A stretch of 64,000 bases of DNA from Nereocystis luetkeana (lineage: Eukaryota; Sar; Phaeophyceae; Laminariales; Laminariaceae), in contig JARUPZ010000024.1 of the NCBI GenBank assembly GCA_031213475.1, positions 5,189,437 through 5,253,436 on the forward strand, read 5' to 3'. Below are positions 11,964 through 22,520 of the stretch, one piece after another (position 1 is the stretch's first letter; each line of letters opens with the position of its first letter). The notes beneath the pieces were generated by a model, which saw only the letters and a list, made by a program, of their open reading frames with translations, did no database searches and was not told the DNA's origin. The position numbers were made by a program, and so were the translations under genes.

Positions 11964-12158
11964 CAAGGTAGGTTTTAGTGCGGAACACTCGGCCCTGCAA
12001 CCTTTGCAGCGCACGTTTTAGCTTTGCTTGACGTGTCTCCTGAGATCTTTGCCCACCGGTCGTTCGAGAACCAAAAAAGATGCGACCGCTGAACGACGAC
12101 CACACTCCTGCGCGAAACCCGAGGCTTTTCTTTTGCGGTACGAAGTTTGTCCCCCCCC

Positions 12159-12328
12159 TATCACGGAGGACCATATTAAATAGGACCTACGGTGCACACA
12201 AAAACCTAATATTTCGCTATTTTTAGGGGGACCATATTAAATAGGACCTACGGTGCAGACAAAAAACTATATATATCGCTATTTTTACCAACAATGTTTG
12301 GTCCTATTAACAATGGTCCCCCGAAATA
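12159..12328 (+). mobile_element. MITE-1 with duplicated left half
   Basis: The segment GGGGGACCATATTAAATAGG through CGCTATTTTTA occurs twice in a row before a single normal right half, giving about 165 bp. Confidence 0.82.
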
Positions 12329-12639
12329 GGGCTGGGCACCGACCGATTCGGTCAGTTGGTCGATTATGCTGCCGTCGAAACCAACCCGCATATTGAATTG
12401 CAACAGTATGCTGTCTCTTCTCTCTCCTCCCTCCTCTCGAAACGCATGTGGTGGTCTCGAAACGCATGTGGTGGGTTTCCGTGCCGTAATTTTACGTGGT
12501 TCGTTGGACGTACGTAAGATAAAAGGCACTGGCGGATATACTGGCTGGATCGACCAGTAGATCACTATACTTGTGCCAGTGCCCAGCGCTATTAATACCT
12601 GGTATCAAGTAGAGGGAGGCAACACACAACTAAGATGGG

Positions 12640-12988
12640 TTTTTTTTTTTTTTTTTTTTTTTACTCATCCCATTCATTATCTTGCACATCTTCTTCTCTC
12701 TCTCCTTCCAACTCGTAACTCAGATCCGGGGTCACATAGCAGGCTCTTCTCCCCCCTTCCCGCTACGGCACGTGCCTTCGTTTTTATCGCGAGAAGATTT
12801 CAGCCTTTTCTTCCCTCGTCGACTCGCATCGAATTGTGCCTACCCACGCTGCAACGCGCTCTCAACAACTGAATCCTTTTTTATTTTTATTTTTGCAAAT
12901 AAAGTCAAAGTCCGACCCACTTGGGGCTCGAACCCAGGACTCAAACAAGTAGAATTCGAGGTTAACCACTTGAACCACCGGGGCGACC
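12640..12988 (-). mobile_element. SINE-1, full length
   Basis: Same head with A-box-like and B-box motifs as the 10.5-kb copy. The poly-A is T23 on the plus strand at 12640-12662, and the body is about 95 percent identical by eye. Confidence 0.88.
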
Positions 12989-13741
12989 GGCTTTGGAAAC
13001 ATCTCGTTGAGCTCTTCCCACAGGCATAGTAGACCCATCGCTCCTCGGCGTTTGCACTCTCCATAGAAACATGTTCCAAAATCGTAGGAGGGGGTACCTT
13101 GCCCTATCACCCGCATGACAGGGCAGTAGGTGCCAGATACCAGGTACATCTTGGAGTAGTATTTCGAAACGAACGGCCTCTCACCAAAGGCGAGACCCAT
13201 CGCCCGACAGAAGTCCCGCCGGTTAAACAATACGACAGCTGTTCATATTACGCGGTCGACAGCAGTGGTAGCACTTACCAGGTACCTGGTAGTAGACAGT
13301 GCACAGTAGTAGACTTGTGACAAGTGCCGGGCATCTATTAACAGCAGTAGGCAGTAAGTAGACAGCAGGGGACGATAGACAAGGCGGTCTTCGAGCAGAG
13401 CAGAGAGACGGACGCGTCCATCAGCCGTAAACGACCGATCCTTGCTGTACGCATGTAGGCACCCCAGTACGTACGTAATGACCGGAGTAGCACTCTGTAC
13501 GTACGCACCTTCCTACCCGTGCTGCCTTCTCACGTGAGTTTTTTGTTTTTTTTTTCAGTGTATTTTCCGTTGAGGGGCCGTAAAGCTGACCCCTACGATG
13601 CTGCGCTAACAAAAAAAACAAAACGTCGCTCGATCAGCCTACACGGACGTGCCAGTAATTACGACTTCCGCTGTGCAGTACCTGGTACTGATCTGGGATT
13701 TGCAACAAACAAGCTGTTCTTGGGAAAACAAAAGGGCTCGT

Positions 13742-14200
13742 TCGAAGCTGTCATCCATGTGCGAGTCCGTCTCACGCGATTCTTAGTAGAGAATGCAGCT
13801 CTCCCTGCATGCGGCTCACCGAACACATCACGGCGCTTCGCGCTTGGTGCAAAAAAGCAAGTGTCTGCCTGGTCGGTGAAAACCCGACGCGCTCCGTCCC
13901 GGCATTGCCGGGATGCGAGGGTCCATGGTCATACGACTACGGCCATGCATGATAGTAGTCATGAATACCCCCCCCCCCCCCCCCGGTTGGCAATGACACC
14001 GTGAAACATGCCGCTCAATACTTTAGCTAAACAAACAGGGTACCGTTTTTTCGTTTGTTTGTTTTTTGGCGGTTGGTCACAGCTGGTGGTCGAGTTAGAT
14101 CACGCGTGCGGGATGGAGAACCTTCCTCCACATAAGGGGAATGATCGTATCACGTAGTGAGTATGGTAAGGAACCCAAGCGGTAGTTACATAGTACTCCC
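13742..14200 (+). repeat. family A, end of one unit fused to the start of another
   Basis: The segment 13742-13985 is the right part of family A, ending GCATGATAGTAGTCATGAATAC and a poly-C run. Immediately after the C run, 13986-14200 is the left part of a second unit (GGTTGGCAATGACAC through CATTGCTG). The poly-C therefore sits at the junction between head-to-tail copies. Confidence 0.7.
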
Positions 14201-14208
14201 ATTGCTGC

Positions 14209-14375
14209 CCCCCTCCCCCCCGCCGCCGCCTCCTCCCTATATGGAACCCTTGCAAACGAAGACCGTCGCCGTGATAGGTATTCCGTTTCATGCGGTTCGG
14301 GGAGTTGTTCAGTCCTTGCTTCTGGGCCAACATCTGAATAGACTACTCCCGCTTCGACCCGGCTTACTCAGACCA
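14209..14375 (+). pseudogene. broken tandem copy of exon 2
   Basis: Nearly the same sequence as the first half of the real exon 2, including its upstream poly-C tract and TATGGAACCCTTGCA. It has one extra base near 14275 (GTGATAGGTATTCCG against GTGGTGGTGTTCCG), and TGG has become TGA in ACATCTGAATAG, so it cannot encode the protein. It lacks the 3' half and the donor. The acceptor CAG reads CAA here, so it should not be spliced in. It arose by a local duplication of acceptor plus exon start. Confidence 0.75.
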
Positions 14376-14434
14376 TCCCCCCCCCCCCACCCCACCCCCC
14401 CCCGCCGCCTCCTCCCTATATGGAACCCTTGCAG

Positions 14435-14656
14435 ACGAAGACCGTCACCGTGGTGGTGTTCCGTTTTATGCGGTTCGGGGAGATGTTCAGTCCTTCTTTC
14501 TGGGCCAACATCTGGATAGACTACTCCCGGTTCGACCCGGCATACTCGGACTCGGGCTCCGCGGGCTACAACATCGACGTGGGCAACGGGCACTCGACGC
14601 TTCTTCCTACCCTGTTTCTGATGGCGTCGATGGTGCGGCCCGTGCTGGGGCCTAAG
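14435..14656 (+). CDS. multi-pass membrane protein, exon 2
   Basis: Entered at CCCTTGCAG and left at CCTAAG before GTGGGT: 222 bp, 74 codons, phase 0 on both sides. It carries the most characteristic part of the protein. An aromatic-rich block WANIWIDYSRFDPAYSD precedes the motif GYNIDVGNGHSTLLP, and then a hydrophobic segment (TLFLMASMVRPVLG). The acidic/aromatic loop and the D-VGNG turn probably lie at a membrane face; I cannot assign a catalytic role. It is preceded by a C-rich tract (14376-14403) and by its own dead copy. Confidence 0.85.
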
Positions 14657-15171
14657 GTGGGTATTAATTGTAGGAGTCGACAACAGAACATGGTGTACAA
14701 AAACCGGTCAAACAGCGTCTGTGTGTAGTGTGCGTGTGGTCTTCACGTTGTAACCCTTTGAGGCTTGAGAGGAGAAGAAGAGTGACAAAATTTTGACAGA
14801 AGTGACGGGATTACTACAGCAACAATTGCGGCCTCTGCGTGAATGGTTTAGGGGGTGATAACATGGTGTCCGAGTTACGGTGGTTGAGTGCGAAGGGTCT
14901 CGTACGGCGCGGGCGCAACCCTTGACTCTCTTGGGTACCCCCCTTTTTCTTGCGCGTCGCTCACACGCTGCTCGCCGGGAGGTTTGATGAAGCACCAAAA
15001 GTTGTCGCTGTTTTTGGGTCGCTTACCTCGGGTGTCCCCCAGAGGGGCTCACGCCGTTACTTTCTACAACCCGTCGGCGCATCCATTGCCCGTCCTGATC
15101 CTTGAATCCTAGAGAGACACGGGTCATGTGGTCACAGATTGTGTTGTGTCACATACGAAGAAAAAACAAAC

Positions 15172-15281
15172 TATTTACGGGGAACCATCGTGAATAGGAC
15201 CATTTATGGTTGGTAAAAATAGCGAAGTATCAATGTTTTTGTGTTTACCCTAGGTCCTATTTAATATGCCCCCCCGTAATA
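15172..15281 (-). mobile_element. MITE-1, diverged
   Basis: Left end TTTACGGGGAACC, right end CCCCCCCGTAA; interior in reverse orientation. Confidence 0.82.
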
Positions 15282-15830
15282 TTAATATTTACAAGTCGAA
15301 AATCGGAGCAAGTAGGTAATAGGCAGATGCAAACGCCAACAACGTACATGCAAGGTATGTATGGCCCGAGAACGACAGCAGGGAAGTGCCAACAAACAAA
15401 CTAGGGACGGACCTAAAGACGACGGGTGGAAATCAGAAGGAAAACCCAGGAATGAGACGGAATAGCGTAGTACCGTACGAATGACGCAAGACTCACAACA
15501 ACAACAACAACAACACGCACGTGCTGAAGAGGAATGTATGGCTACTGCGCGGACGAGCACCGGGAAGAAGGGAGAGAAGAGAGGGCGGCTTGAACAAGGA
15601 CGGAGAGGAACAATAGCAGTACCGTAGATACCTGGTACCTGGTATATATTTAGGTATCATACCAGTGTGTATATACTCCTTCGGGGGTTAATATAAGGAC
15701 CACTTGGTGACCATATTGACGTCTGAACGGTCCTCATATTGACGACCGTAGTGTTATACCTGGTATTTGTTTTTGCCAATTGTGAGGCGTTTCATTTTAT
15801 TTCGTATCACGTTTGTTTACTATTACAGGG

Positions 15831-15935
15831 GACTATAGTTAATAGGACCAAATAGTGTTATTAATAGTAAAAATGGTTAATTATATAGGTTTTTATGTAT
15901 AACATAGGTCCTGTTACCTATGGTCGACCGTAATA
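15831..15935 (-). mobile_element. MITE-1 carrying a TA-TTAA-TA micro-insertion
   Basis: Ends TTACAGGGGAC and GTCGACCGTAA. The interior reads GTGTTATTAATAGTAAAAATGG where siblings read TTGTTAGTAAAAATGG. Confidence 0.85.
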
Positions 15936-16379
15936 GCTAACTGCTTGTATACATACATACCGACGTAGCTCGTGATCACGTTTGCTTTCCAGCTCACCGA
16001 ACGGCTGAGACACTTTTCGGAGAGTGAGCAAAGCGTAAGCTTCGCACCTGCCATATTTTTGATAGTACAGGATGCGCCCTTGCCCGGTACATTCTCAAAC
16101 CGACCCCTTGACGTGTCCACGTGTCCACGTGTCCCCTCATGGCCCTGGGTACACGCTCGTATATATATATATACGGCGGTTCCTACAACACGGCTCGCTA
16201 TCACGTTCACGTTACAGCAATTCAACTCTATCTGATACTGCTGTGCGTATATATTTTACCCACGACAATGATATCACGTACTATAATTACTTGGAAAGTC
16301 GTGTGTTTGATTTCGCTGCTGAGGTATGTATCTGGATATTTATACTCAAGTACCAGGTACGCCAGTTGTGATCTGTTAC

Positions 16380-16487
16380 TATTACGGGGGGCCATAGTAA
16401 ATAGGACCAAATGTTGTCGGTAGAAATAGGGAAAATATGAGTTTTTGTCTGTACGGTAGGTCCTATTTACTATGGTCCCCCGTAATA
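16380..16487 (-). mobile_element. MITE-1, intact
   Basis: Abuts the 1.1-kb repeat that starts at 16488. Confidence 0.88.
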
Positions 16488-17621
16488 AAACTACATACAT
16501 AGATCACAACCCCTGATCGTGCTCGGTTGGTGCATCCCTGGCCTCTCAGAGCTCTCTCAATTCCAAACCGCCTCCTTTCATTACTTGCCGGACCTTTCCA
16601 GCAGTTCTTTGTTTTCTCGATCATTTCTTCCTTTTTTCTTCTTTCGTTTCGTGTGCGTGCGTGTTCTCCGAGCACGGCATCGCGGGAGGACCCGGAACCG
16701 TCGCGGGTGCCAGCGGGTGCTGGCGGGTAGAGGGGGGGTTGCAAGGAGCGCGGTCGCCGCTTTCGTGCCTAGGCGTCGCGTGTGCCTCGAGACACGAGGG
16801 GTGAATAATCGGGCTTTGTCTGGCTTCGATTTATGATTGTTGATAGAGTATGTACGAGTTTATAAAGGTCGTTCGGGATGGCAAGATAATATTCAAGCGG
16901 TGCTTATTTTTGCGACCACGCTGAAGTTGAAAGAGGGAGGTGTGCAGTTTGAACACCAACGTTATCGAGCTGGGGAACGACGGCCACGGTGAGCACCGGG
17001 CTTCACGCGGGGCGGGCGACGGGGCTGATTGTGGCAGAGAGTGATATAAGCTTTGCCCGGACCGAATCGGTAGCGAGGTGGTCGCGAGAGGGGCGGGCGG
17101 CGTACGAGGCTGAGAGAGAAGCTCTTCTGTGCGATTTGTTTCTTTTCTTATTTTCGACCGGGTGTAAGGTGTTCCAATCAGGCAGAACATTATTACACGA
17201 GAGGGGACGGGGATTTTTTTCCTTTCCGAGTTTTCGGTTTCATTTTTATTGTTTTTGCTGCTGTACCGTGCTGTGCTTTTGCTTTCTTCGTACAAACAGT
17301 ACAGACATAGAGCATACCGAAAGAAGAAAATAAGTATAACAGACAGTAGTACCCTACCTGGGGTATGTACGTACGTACGACATCCGCGACGCGAAGCGTA
17401 TATGTGGCATCCAAGCTGACGTCGGAGCTGTTTTTTCCTGAAGCATGGCGGCGGGACTCTTGGCATTATCAAGTCGCCGGTCTGCAATTACGATCCTTGA
17501 AAACACTAGACTCAATCGTGGACCTCTGTTCGCTTCGCATAGTTTGATGTACTTTTTTCCTTCCTGAGCGAGCGTAGCGGGCGGCGTAGGCCGCCCGCGG
17601 AGCGAAGCGCCTTGTATATTA
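16488..17621 (+). repeat. 1.1-kb dispersed repeat, copy 1 (with hairpin end)
   Basis: Starts CTACATACATAGATCACAAC and ends in GGGCGGCGTAGGCCGCCC followed by GCGGAGCGAAGCGCC. The end is a strong hairpin inside a wider GAGCGAGCGTAGC/GCGAAGCGCC near-palindrome. Copies 2 and 3 at 53035 and 59279 are about 95 percent identical. No frame is conserved by an obvious coding pattern, and there are no long terminal inverted or direct repeats. It is probably a non-autonomous mobile element of unknown class. Confidence 0.7.
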
Positions 17622-17739
17622 TACGAAGCTGTATTTTATACTGTGGGTGGTCGCCTCGTTTACGTGGCGACGTAGCGACCCTCCGCATATACAGCAGTAG
17701 TTCGAAGTAAGTGTGATGACGAGTATATCTTGATATTAA

Positions 17740-17854
17740 TATTACGGGGGGACATATTAAATAGGGCCTACGGTACACACAAAAACCTACCGGTACATAT
17801 TTCGCTATTTTTACTAACAATGGTTGATCCTGTTTACTATGGTCCCCCGTAATG
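17740..17854 (+). mobile_element. MITE-1 with a TA-CCGG-TA micro-insertion
   Basis: CCTACCGGTACATATTTCGC replaces the usual CCTATATATTTCGC. The right-hand TA has become TG. Confidence 0.82.
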
Positions 17855-17907
17855 GCATGTATGTTTTTTTTTCGAGAAATATGAATAGATGCTATTATTA
17901 ATAATAG

Positions 17908-18014
17908 TATTACAGGGGACCATAGTTAATAGGACCTATGGTATACATAAACACCCAAATATTTAACCATTTTTACCAACAATATTTGGTTCTATTAACT
18001 ATGGTCCCTCGTAT
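17908..18014 (+). mobile_element. MITE-1
   Basis: Lies 54 bp from the previous copy; ends TTACAGGGGACC and GGTCCCTCGTA. Confidence 0.82.
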
Positions 18015-18379
18015 TCGTAGATGTAAATTGGTACACGAACTAGCGAACCTTCCGTTCCTTTTTCCCCGGCGAAACAACGGACGGGCAGACGTCCCCCACG
18101 GAAGGCCCGCCGGCCGAGACTGGTGCCATTGAGGTCACAGCGCTAAGCGAAAAGCATGCGCACGCCGGGCGTGCGTGAGGATGCAAACCGTACGTACTGC
18201 TTGCAGTACCTGATATGTGCCAGAACACTACCGTACGTACGTGCATATATTTATGTACCAGGTGCCATTCATTATATCATACCATACGTGAGTCGACACA
18301 CACTATTATATACCTGGTATATACTGAATACGTACGTAAAGCCCGTCGCAGCGCTTGTAGCTTGCGCTTTCGGTACTAC

Positions 18380-18596
18380 TATTACGAGGGGGCATACCGT
18401 AGCCGGAAGGGGGGAGAAGAGCCTGCTATGTGACCCCGGATCTGAGTTACGAGTTGGAAGGAGAGAGAGAAGAAGATGTGCGAAGATAATAAATGGGATA
18501 AGAAAAAAAAAATAGTTAATAGGACCGAATATTGTTCGTAAAAATGGCGAAATATAGAGTTTTTTTATGTATACCATAGGTCCTAGTAACTACTAT
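18380..18596 (-). mobile_element. MITE-1 interrupted by a short SINE-1
   Basis: The left end TATTACGAGGGGGCATA stops at 18396, SINE-1 sequence fills 18397-18510, and the MITE interior resumes at ATAGTTAATAGGACC. An ATA flanks the SINE on both sides and may be its target duplication. The right MITE end is lost. Confidence 0.75.
18397..18510 (+). mobile_element. SINE-1, short 3' form
   Basis: Contains only the last 100 bp of the body (from CCGTAGCCGGAAGG) and A10; the tRNA-like head is missing. The start point matches that of the short copy at 31040-31156. Confidence 0.75.
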
Positions 18597-18635
18597 ACAT
18601 AGTAGGAGCATCGAACATGAAGTGACGGAGGGGGA

Positions 18636-18790
18636 GGGGGAGGGGTGGGGGTGCTCATGTCATGTCATCCATGGCCGTATATGGTCGTATGAACCATAGA
18701 CCCTCGCATCCCTGCAATATCTGGAGGGAGCACGTGGGGTTTTTCCCGACCAGGCAGGCAGACATTGCTTTTCTTGCACCACCGAGCGCG
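18636..18790 (-). repeat. family A, partial
   Basis: A G-rich run then GTGCTCATGTCATG, CCATGGCCGTAT and ACCCTCGCATCCCTGC: the poly-C-tailed end of family A in minus orientation. Confidence 0.65.
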
Positions 18791-18958
18791 GAGCGAAACG
18801 TGTAGAGTCAGGCGAGCCAGTCGCGGGAAGGGCGTGGGTGGCATCCTACAGCAAATGAGAACCGCTGGCGAGGCGGGCTTTCTTACGTTTCGTTTTTTTT
18901 GTTATTTTCTTCACCCTCCTTTTTTTTTTCCTCGCCCTGTACTGCTCCTGCCCCCTCC

Positions 18959-19067
18959 TACTACGGGGGACCAGAGTAATTGGGACCTATGGTACACACA
19001 AAAACCTCTATATTTACCTATTTTTACCAACGATATTGGGGGCTATCTACTATGGTCCCTCGAAATA
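18959..19067 (+). mobile_element. MITE-1
   Basis: Left end CTACGGGGGACC, right end GGTCCCTCGAAA; TA copies intact. Confidence 0.82.
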
Positions 19068-19076
19068 GTCGCTACT

Positions 19077-19255
19077 CCGATCCGGGGTCGGTCATATATA
19101 AGGAGGCCTCCCCCCCGCACGGCGGTACGTGCCTTTGCTTTATTTTGCCGCGAAAAGAGACTGCAGCACGCTCTTTCCTCGCCGACTCGAGTCGGAGATG
19201 TTGTGCCTGTAATATGTTATGCCCACACGCTCCAATAGGCGCTCTCGACAGTTGG
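19077..19255 (-). mobile_element. SINE-like body, third subfamily
   Basis: Reads GATCCGGGGTC, GGTACGTGCCTTTGC, GCGAAAAGAGAC, CCTCGCCGACTCG and GGCGCTCTCGACAG in the same order as the SINE-1 body but clearly diverged. No tRNA head is found next to it. Confidence 0.55.
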
Positions 19256-19709
19256 TGTGCATGTTTATGGCTGACAGCGTCGAATGATTTGATTCATGAT
19301 TTGGCCGTTTCCAGAGAGGACAATGGGTACTGCTACGCGGTTATACGCACCGCACGCAGCACCGCGCGCAGCAGCCAGCCTCCATCAGGCCACGGTGTAA
19401 GGATGCGGGTTAACGCACAGGAGGGGCGCGGTCACCAAAACGATTTTTTGAGAAAAAAAAAAAAATGTCATGGTTTTGATGAACAACCCTCTGGCCTTAC
19501 AGGTACTACTTCGAAGTACATTTTTTTTTTTTTTTGCAAAAACAAGAGCGGAATTCCGACGATTTTGGGTTAAGGGGGACCGTCATCCAAAAGCAAAAAA
19601 AAAAACAAAATGTGCAACCTTAACTTAGCTCGCGTCTCTCGGCGTTTGCGCCCCCCTTCCCCCCCTCCGCCCCCCCCGCCCCCCGTGGCTACACCGGGAC
19701 TTAAATTAA

Positions 19710-19950
19710 CTCATTGAAGCTGTCATCCACGTGCAAGTCTGCCTCACAAGCGGTTCTTGGTAGGATGCAGCTCTCACCCTTCATGCGACTTGCCGAACAC
19801 CTCACGGCGCTTCACTCTTGGTGCAAGCAATGTCTGCCTGGTCGGTGAAAAACCCGAAACCCCCCGCCGTCCCGTCATTGTAGGGATGCGAGGGTCTATG
19901 GTCATACGACTACCGCCATGCATGAGATCGAGTACACTCTTCCCCCCCCC
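19710..19950 (+). repeat. family A, right part
   Basis: From CATTGAAGCTGTCATCCACG to CATGCATGAGATCGAGTACAC and a C run. Confidence 0.7.
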
Positions 19951-20130
19951 CCCCCGCCGACTGTCGACAAAAATCGGCTTGGAAATTGCCGGATGGGGTG
20001 TGCTCGTACCAACCGCGTTTTACGGTACATTCAGTGGGCGTCTGCAGCCAATATAATATACCTGGTCGACATTGCTCTGGGGAAAATAAGGCTGAGATTG
20101 GCACGATAAGTATGAAAACAAGAAAATGCG

Positions 20131-20228
20131 TGAACCCTTTTTAGGACCGCAGTCCCGTTTTGGGGACAAATTACTTAGAATTTGAGTGGGTTGTCCCCAA
20201 AACGGGACTGCGGTTCTAAAGGGGTTAA
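20131..20228. mobile_element. MITE-2
   Basis: Left end GAACCCTTTTTAGGACCGCAG, right end GGGGTTAA intact. Confidence 0.82.
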
Positions 20229-20871
20229 GAAACGCAGCTCAGCTGTGGGATTCGCTGCACTAACTCCCATACAATGGAGTTAGATCGACGTCGGGAAAGC
20301 ACGTATGCGCATAATATAAGACAAGTGAGTCTAGACACCAAATTTGACGGGGGGGGGGGGGGGGGGGGGTTCCACACCGGCCGCCCCCTGGTGTGTATAC
20401 GCGGTATGGATGATGTGGTGTGTACGAGCGCACGATACGAGATCGCAAGTGTAAAAAAAAAAACAAAGTGGGTCCGCCTTACGTACGCACGGCACTGGTT
20501 GCTTGAATAGGTTTAGCCACCGCGTACGCCGCGTATTCCCAACAGGCGTAGCAGCGTTCGCCAACGGGCTTTCACGATATATGATATATACCAGGTATAC
20601 CAGTAGCTCAAAAACATCGGTTCACACGTTCACACACCACATTCATGGGAATTTCCTCCCACGAACCGAAATAACGAAATAACCTTGGAAAGCGCGCTCA
20701 GTCGAGGGAGCAACGTCGTTTCGGACGATTTATTTTCCCAACACGGAGGTACAGCAGTACTAGTACGGAGATTTTTGCCATTTTTTCCTCAACTCCCGCA
20801 CCTGCCACGGGATGTGGGGGCGTGCGCGGACCAGATTACAGTAGCGTGGACCGCGGATGTATTCCTCCCTT

Positions 20872-22520
20872 GCATATAGATTCCATCTGCGACATCATTG
20901 AACACTCCGGGTACATGCATGGCGTCAAAATTCCGTCCGGTTGACATTTCAAGGACTCCCATGAAACGCATCAATGCCCCGGATCGCGGCTCTCTTCCCC
21001 CCTCCCCCCCCGACACCGTCGCACCCACTGCACGGCTGCCTCGTAATCTCCCCGCAGCGGCAGCACACGATCACAGGCCCCTCCCTGCGTGTGGAGATGT
21101 TTCACATGGCACAAGCAGCACCCAAGCTGAGATAACCATCCCCCCCCCCCCAACAGCTCTGAAGCGTTAGTAGAAATATCGTTGATGTCTCTTTCTTCCC
21201 GGCTCGAGCCGCACCCGCAGAGTCTCGCCTGCTCATCCCTCGCACGTTCAAACCTCCAGTCCACGCCCGTTTCCAGGCAGCAACTAACCCCAGACAGCGC
21301 GCCTGGATGCGTCCGAAGAAACTGCGCGTTTCGCGGGTCGATAAACCAGAGTTACCCCATGGGACGCCGACAAGCATCCATCCCCCCATATGGCTTCGAA
21401 GCCCTCGTTCGCAAGCCATTCGCAAAACAGCGAGTTTATCCCCCATGAACGTTCCGGACCCAAAACAACGCGCTGCCCGCGCTCTACCGGCGACGCTCTC
21501 GACCCCACGCGGAGGGTTGCGGCATTCCAACGCCCGCAAGCAAATCGAAACGTGCTACGTGCAGAAATCCCGTCAACTCGGAAGCTTTTTTTTTGTTTGT
21601 TTTCCCCCACGTCCACGTGTGAGGCGAAGAAGATATCGGCCACTCCGCCATGAACCAACGCAGTTTCTGCAATGTTTTGGGGGTGGTCATCGTCACTGAA
21701 AAATCGTCTGTGTGGACGATCCATCCCAAACCTTCCAGCCGGGGAACCCAACTGGCGGGGGGGGGGGTTCGCGGAAAACAGCGGTGGGATCGTCGGGATC
21801 CCGCTTTCCCAACGGGCGGTAGTGGTCGGATGAGAGAGACTGTAACGCGCGTATACATCGTCGACCACCCTTGGACAGCCGGACCTCTACAGGGAGGGCG
21901 TCATCCACATCAGTACCTACCACACGATACAAAACGCTACCAGCTTCACCGCCTGCACCCTGATTACGCGCACAACCACGAGGCGCGCCAGCAGCACCCA
22001 CGAGGCAGTTACATAGTAAACCCATTGCTGTCTCTGGAAGTGGTCACATCATAAATTAAACCATCAATTCATTGACGCTGTCATCCATATGCAAGAAAAC
22101 CCGTCTCAAACGCGGTTCTTAGTAGGATGCGGCTAGCTCACCCTCCATGCGACCCGCCGGACACCTCACGTTTCGCTTCTTCGTGCTTGGTGCAAGCAAT
22201 GTCTGCCTGGTCGGTGAAAACCCGACGCATGCTCGGTCCCGGCATTGTAGGGATGCGAGGGTCTATGGTCATACGACTGCGGCCATGCATGACAATGAGT
22301 ACACCCCCCCCCCCCCCTCACCCCCTTACCCCCCCCCCCACGGTGGCTCGACTGCAACGCGATCGACCGCCGAGGACCCTTGGGGCGACACCACAGCATC
22401 CTGGAATGTTGCGTGAGTGTGGGAGTGTTCCAGGCCTGCTGAAAACAGTCCTGGACTCTCTCTCCACCCAAACGGCAATCGCCGATCAAGTACCGCGAGG
22501 TTCCCAACTCTGTAGCCAAG
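20872..22520 (-). pseudogene. decayed reverse transcriptase-RNase H
   Basis: Minus-strand blocks in the order of a retroelement pol. (1) 22380-22490: RT motif RRLPFGWRESPGLFS followed by LEHSHTHATFQDAVVS. (2) 21640-21745: thumb/connection LGWIVHTDDFSVTM and LQKLRWFMAEWP, then ASELTGFLHVARF. (3) 21284-21500: LGPERSWGINSLFCEWLANEGF and SSDASRRAVWG, the first catalytic Asp region of RNase H. (4) 20872-20971: RNase H end MHVPGVFNDVADGI. The frames change between blocks and a family-A unit splits blocks 1 and 2, so it is inactive. No YVDD box or integrase was located. The linkage of RT and RNase H without integrase and the style of the motifs suggest a DIRS-like or related element; this is from memory. 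Confidence 0.75.
22068..22330 (+). repeat. family A, inserted in the retroelement
   Basis: ATTGACGCTGTCATCCATATG through ATGCATGACAATGAGTACA and a C-rich run. It lies between the RT and connection blocks in the opposite direction, so it entered after the retroelement. Confidence 0.72.

Larger units (their letters stand above)
4008..14434 (+). other. intron 1 of the membrane-protein gene (10.4 kb)
   Basis: No coding sequence is recognised. It holds CAGGCAT-rich tandem repeats, four MITE-1 insertions, six MITE-2 units, two full-length SINE-1 copies, three tandem family-B ends, CTG and CAG repeats and a family-A copy. Stretches such as 5950-7020 and 13000-13500 show nothing I can name. Confidence 0.65.

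Noticed and set aside
16489..17487. Open frames of 100-218 codons within the 1.1-kb repeat
   Set aside because: The same frames break at different places in copies 2, 3 and 4 and show no domain, so they are shadows of a non-coding repeat.
17570..17621. Helitron 3' end
   Set aside because: A hairpin is present, but no CTRR terminus follows at the usual distance and no TC start is seen at the other end.
18765..19573. Overlapping plus-strand frames of 157 and 197 codons
   Set aside because: They run across a family-A end, a MITE-1 and a SINE-like body, all non-coding repeats.
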